Below the pieces are notes generated by a model. It did not search any database and had not been told where the DNA came from. It saw nothing but the letters and a program-made list of their open reading frames with translations. The position numbers and the translations under genes are program-made. Below, one piece after another: positions 44,313 through 46,543 of a DNA stretch of 46,543 nucleotides (position 1 is its first letter; every line of letters starts with the position of its first letter). Source of the DNA: Winogradskyella sp. GTDB taxonomy: Bacteria; Bacteroidota; Bacteroidia; Flavobacteriales; Flavobacteriaceae. Location: NCBI GenBank assembly GCA_013002225.1, contig JABDKL010000073.1:1-46543 (forward strand), in the 5' to 3' direction.

Positions 44313-45737
44313 ATGGAGTGCATTTCTGTTTTCGATATGCTAAAAATTGGTGTAGGTCCGTCGAGCTCTCATACTTTGGGACCATGGCGCGCTGCAGAAC
44401 GCTGGATAAAAGAACTTAAAGAAAATAACCGGTTTGATAAGGTTGAAAAAATCACTGTAGACCTATATGGTTCTTTATCACTTACCGGAAAAGGCCATGC
44501 CACAGATTATGCCGTAATGCTGGGTCTTAGTGGTGCAGATCCTGAGTATATTCCTGTAGATATTATAGACGTCATTATTGCAGATATTAAAACCAATAAT
44601 TCTTTAGCTTTTAATAATGAAAAAGCCATTGCATTTAATTATAAAACGGATATAATTTTTAATCGCAAGTTTTTACCTTACCACTCAAATGGTATGACGT
44701 TTACAGCTACAATAAATGGCAGAAACTACAAGTCTACCTACTATTCTATTGGTGGTGGGTTTGTTGTCCAAGAAGAACGTAAAATCTCTAAGGCTAATAA
44801 AATCATTTTTTATTGTACATTCCCTTATCCGACACAAAAAGGAGATGATTTACTAAAGTTTTGCAACGATTTAAAACTTCCTATTTCGGGTGTTGTTTTA
44901 GAAAATGAAAAATCTATCAGAGAGGTAGCTTCTATCGACCTAGAATTAAAACGCATTTGGAACACGATGTTAGAATGCATGTATACAGGTTGCCATACGG
45001 AGGGTAATTTGCCAGGTGGGCTTAATGTTAGAAGACGTGCTTACGACATTCATAAAAACTTAATTGGAGACTCCACTTACGAAAGCCCACAACAATGGCT
45101 CGAAACTATTAGAAAAACTGAGGTTAAATTTAGACAAATCCTTAAGTGGGTAAGTTGTTTTGCATTGGCCGTAAATGAAGTAAATGCCTCATTAGGTCGC
45201 GTGGTAACAGCGCCTACTAATGGTAGTGCTGGTGTGATTCCTGCAGTTTTAATGTATTATATGGTGATTGAAAACCACGAAGCAGATTTTGAGCATATTA
45301 AAAAATTTCTTTTAGTTTCTGGCGAAATCGGAAGTATTTTTAAGAAAGGCGCAACGATTAGTGCTGCAATGGGTGGTTGCCAGGCAGAAATAGGCGTATC
45401 CTCAGCTATGGCTGCTGGTGCCTTATGTGAATTACTAGGTGGCACACCAGAACAGGTATTAGTCGCTGCCGAAATTGCTATGGAGCATCACTTGGGCCTG
45501 ACCTGTGATCCTATTGGTGGGTTGGTTCAGATACCATGTATAGAACGTAACTCGATGGGAGCTATAAAAGCCATTAATGCAGCAGAACTAGCCTTAGATA
45601 CAGATCCTAAGAACGTAAAAGTGCCTTTAGATAAAGTGGTAAATACCATGTGGGAAACTGCAAAAGATATGAATACCAAGTATAAAGAAACTTCTGAAGG
45701 TGGTTTGGCTGTTGGTGTTAATTTATCAGATTGTTAG
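44313..45737 (+). CDS. sdaA: L-serine ammonia-lyase (iron-sulfur type)
   Basis: A 474-residue single-chain serine dehydratase (serine to pyruvate plus ammonia) with a 4Fe-4S cluster. N-terminal beta domain [29 protein letters not shown], with the substrate-binding SSSH; the alpha domain carries the cluster cysteines: [37 protein letters not shown], which together with the conserved [19 protein letters not shown] and [15 protein letters not shown] define the family. Single long chain, as in E. coli. Good promoter directly upstream; monocistronic. Confidence 0.95.
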   Translation: MECISVFDMLKIGVGPSSSHTLGPWRAAERWIKELKENNRFDKVEKITVDLYGSLSLTGKGHATDYAVMLGLSGADPEYIPVDIIDVIIADIKTNNSLAFNNEKAIAFNYKTDIIFNRKFLPYHSNGMTFTATINGRNYKSTYYSIGGGFVVQEERKISKANKIIFYCTFPYPTQKGDDLLKFCNDLKLPISGVVLENEKSIREVASIDLELKRIWNTMLECMYTGCHTEGNLPGGLNVRRRAYDIHKNLIGDSTYESPQQWLETIRKTEVKFRQILKWVSCFALAVNEVNASLGRVVTAPTNGSAGVIPAVLMYYMVIENHEADFEHIKKFLLVSGEIGSIFKKGATISAAMGGCQAEIGVSSAMAAGALCELLGGTPEQVLVAAEIAMEHHLGLTCDPIGGLVQIPCIERNSMGAIKAINAAELALDTDPKNVKVPLDKVVNTMWETAKDMNTKYKETSEGGLAVGVNLSDC

Positions 45738-45787
45738 ACTGCTAGATTTCAAAAAAAGGAATAAATATAGCCTTAAAAATCTAAGGA

Positions 45788-46246
45788 CTAATCTTGACAT
45801 CCTTCTCTTCGCCTAGTATCTACTAAGTAAATAATTTTCCAGCTTCCGTTTTCTTTCATAAGTTGAAAAGAATTGACTCCGCAATGACTAAGGCTACTAT
45901 CAAACCAAAACTCATAAGGCGTCCAGGCATTTGCCATATTACCATCTACCTGAATATTAAAACCGAGTAGTTCTTCTTTAAACGATCTGTCTTTTGGAAT
46001 ACTGCCAATACTCCTTACAAATTGACTATAACTATTTTCTTGCAAGACGGTTTTGCCTTCAGTATTTATAGAAATTGACTGCATATTAATATCACCTTTT
46101 GCCATGGTCTTTAGCTTAACGGTATCCTGCTTATGAAAAGCATCGAAGAACTCTATAATCGTGGCTTTAACATTTTCAACTTCATTCGTTTGAGCTCTTA
46201 ATAAAAAGGTAATGCAAAGGCATAAAAGGGTTAAAGAGTTTTTCAT
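45788..46246 (-). CDS. Secreted NTF2-like / DUF4440-type protein
   Basis: 152 residues with a signal peptide (MKNSLTLLCLCITFLLRAQ) and an NTF2/SnoaL-like cone fold: VKATIIEFFDAFHKQDTVKLKTM (the helix pair), a beta sheet through NMANAWTPYEFWFDS, and LMKENGSWKIIYLVDTRR at the end. No active-site residues can be assigned. Periplasmic; function unknown. Divergent from panB. Confidence 0.85.
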   Translation of the reverse strand: MKNSLTLLCLCITFLLRAQTNEVENVKATIIEFFDAFHKQDTVKLKTMAKGDINMQSISINTEGKTVLQENSYSQFVRSIGSIPKDRSFKEELLGFNIQVDGNMANAWTPYEFWFDSSLSHCGVNSFQLMKENGSWKIIYLVDTRRREGCQD

Positions 46247-46352
46247 ATTTTATAGTTATAAGAATTACCAGAGGGGATTTAATAATTATTAAAGTTAAAC
46301 AAAAGTCTAACAAATCTCATTATTTTTACATTCTATAATAATATTAAGCATT

Positions 46353-46543
46353 ATGTCAGTCGCAAAAAAAGATTACAAAAGAATTACGGTTAAGACCCTT
46401 GTAGATATGAAAGCAAAGGGTGAAAAAATATCAATGCTCACCGCATACGATTATACCATGGCAAAAATTGTGGATGGTGCTGGTGTCGATGTGATTTTGG
46501 TAGGTGATTCTGCAAGTAATGTCATGGCTGGTCACGAAACAAC
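46353..46543 (+). CDS. panB: 3-Methyl-2-oxobutanoate hydroxymethyltransferase, N-terminal part
   Basis: Partial: only the first 63 codons are in the window. It opens with ATG TCA GTC and runs [39 protein letters not shown] and [15 protein letters not shown]. This is the PanB signature (K-x-G-E-K-I-x-M-L-T-A-Y-D and V-G-D-S-x-x-x-V), where the Asp of VGDS binds Mg. The enzyme adds a hydroxymethyl group from methylene-THF to ketoisovalerate for pantothenate and CoA synthesis. The rest lies beyond the right edge. Confidence 0.93.
   Translation, partial: MSVAKKDYKRITVKTLVDMKAKGEKISMLTAYDYTMAKIVDGAGVDVILVGDSASNVMAGHET

Noticed and set aside
1-46543. tRNA/rRNA genes, CRISPR arrays, intact insertion sequences, prophage
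   Set aside because: I saw no cloverleaf, no spaced direct repeats, no transposase or phage structural gene in any frame.

Overview
The window is ordinary chromosomal DNA from a member of the Bacteroidota, almost certainly a marine-type Flavobacteriaceae (Winogradskyella/Psychroserpens/Formosa-like; the genus is a guess). The evidence is the strong AT bias, the near absence of Shine-Dalgarno sequences, promoters of the Bacteroidota type (TTG-N19-22-TAnnTTTG), a type IX secretion sorting domain, a bifunctional Nnr, a flavobacterial-type ClpC and a menaquinone gene cluster with lineage-typical extras. I see no rRNA, tRNA, CRISPR array, intact insertion sequence or prophage.

Layout: 1-5.5 kb holds a thiolase C-terminus (cut by the window edge), an NlpC/P60 hydrolase, a TPR protein and gyrA. 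5.7-13.1 kb holds clpC, a small STAS-like protein, hutH, a TlpA-type lipoprotein and nnr. 13.1-18.4 kb holds a GNAT, a T9SS cargo protein, holA, an orphan HsdR_N-type nuclease domain overlapping a GT2 glycosyltransferase, and an OmpA lipoprotein. 18.5-30.5 kb is the menaquinone block: menE, a CPBP protease, menC, DUF2490, [sterol desaturase family, opposite strand], UPF0173, menA, menB, cvfB, DUF2853, menD, menF and a hotdog thioesterase that looks like MenI. menH and menG are not visible. 30.6-34.0 kb holds an alpha/beta hydrolase, a small YfiM-like protein, a nitronate monooxygenase and an RlmI-type methyltransferase.

34.2-41.3 kb, between the RlmI-type gene and dnaK, is the accessory part. 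It holds a NeuD-like acyltransferase and a CapK/PaaK-like adenylate-forming enzyme on the plus strand, facing a sugar-transfer-type ATP-grasp, two GNAT paralogs, a BKACE (beta-keto acid cleavage) enzyme and a second CapK on the minus strand. Reading the DNA in all frames shows that one GNAT has lost a single A in a poly-A tract and so its natural start, and that the 426-base gap beside it holds the wreck of a third GNAT copy. Together these look like an acyl-activation and acyl/amide-transfer cassette, probably decorating a surface glycan or small molecule. No glycosyltransferase, flippase or polymerase is included, and the function is not established.

41.5-46.5 kb returns to core genes: dnaK (with a TGACA-N3-TGTCA palindrome upstream), a collagen-like lipoprotein, sdaA, an NTF2-like secreted protein, and the first 63 codons of panB, which run off the right edge.
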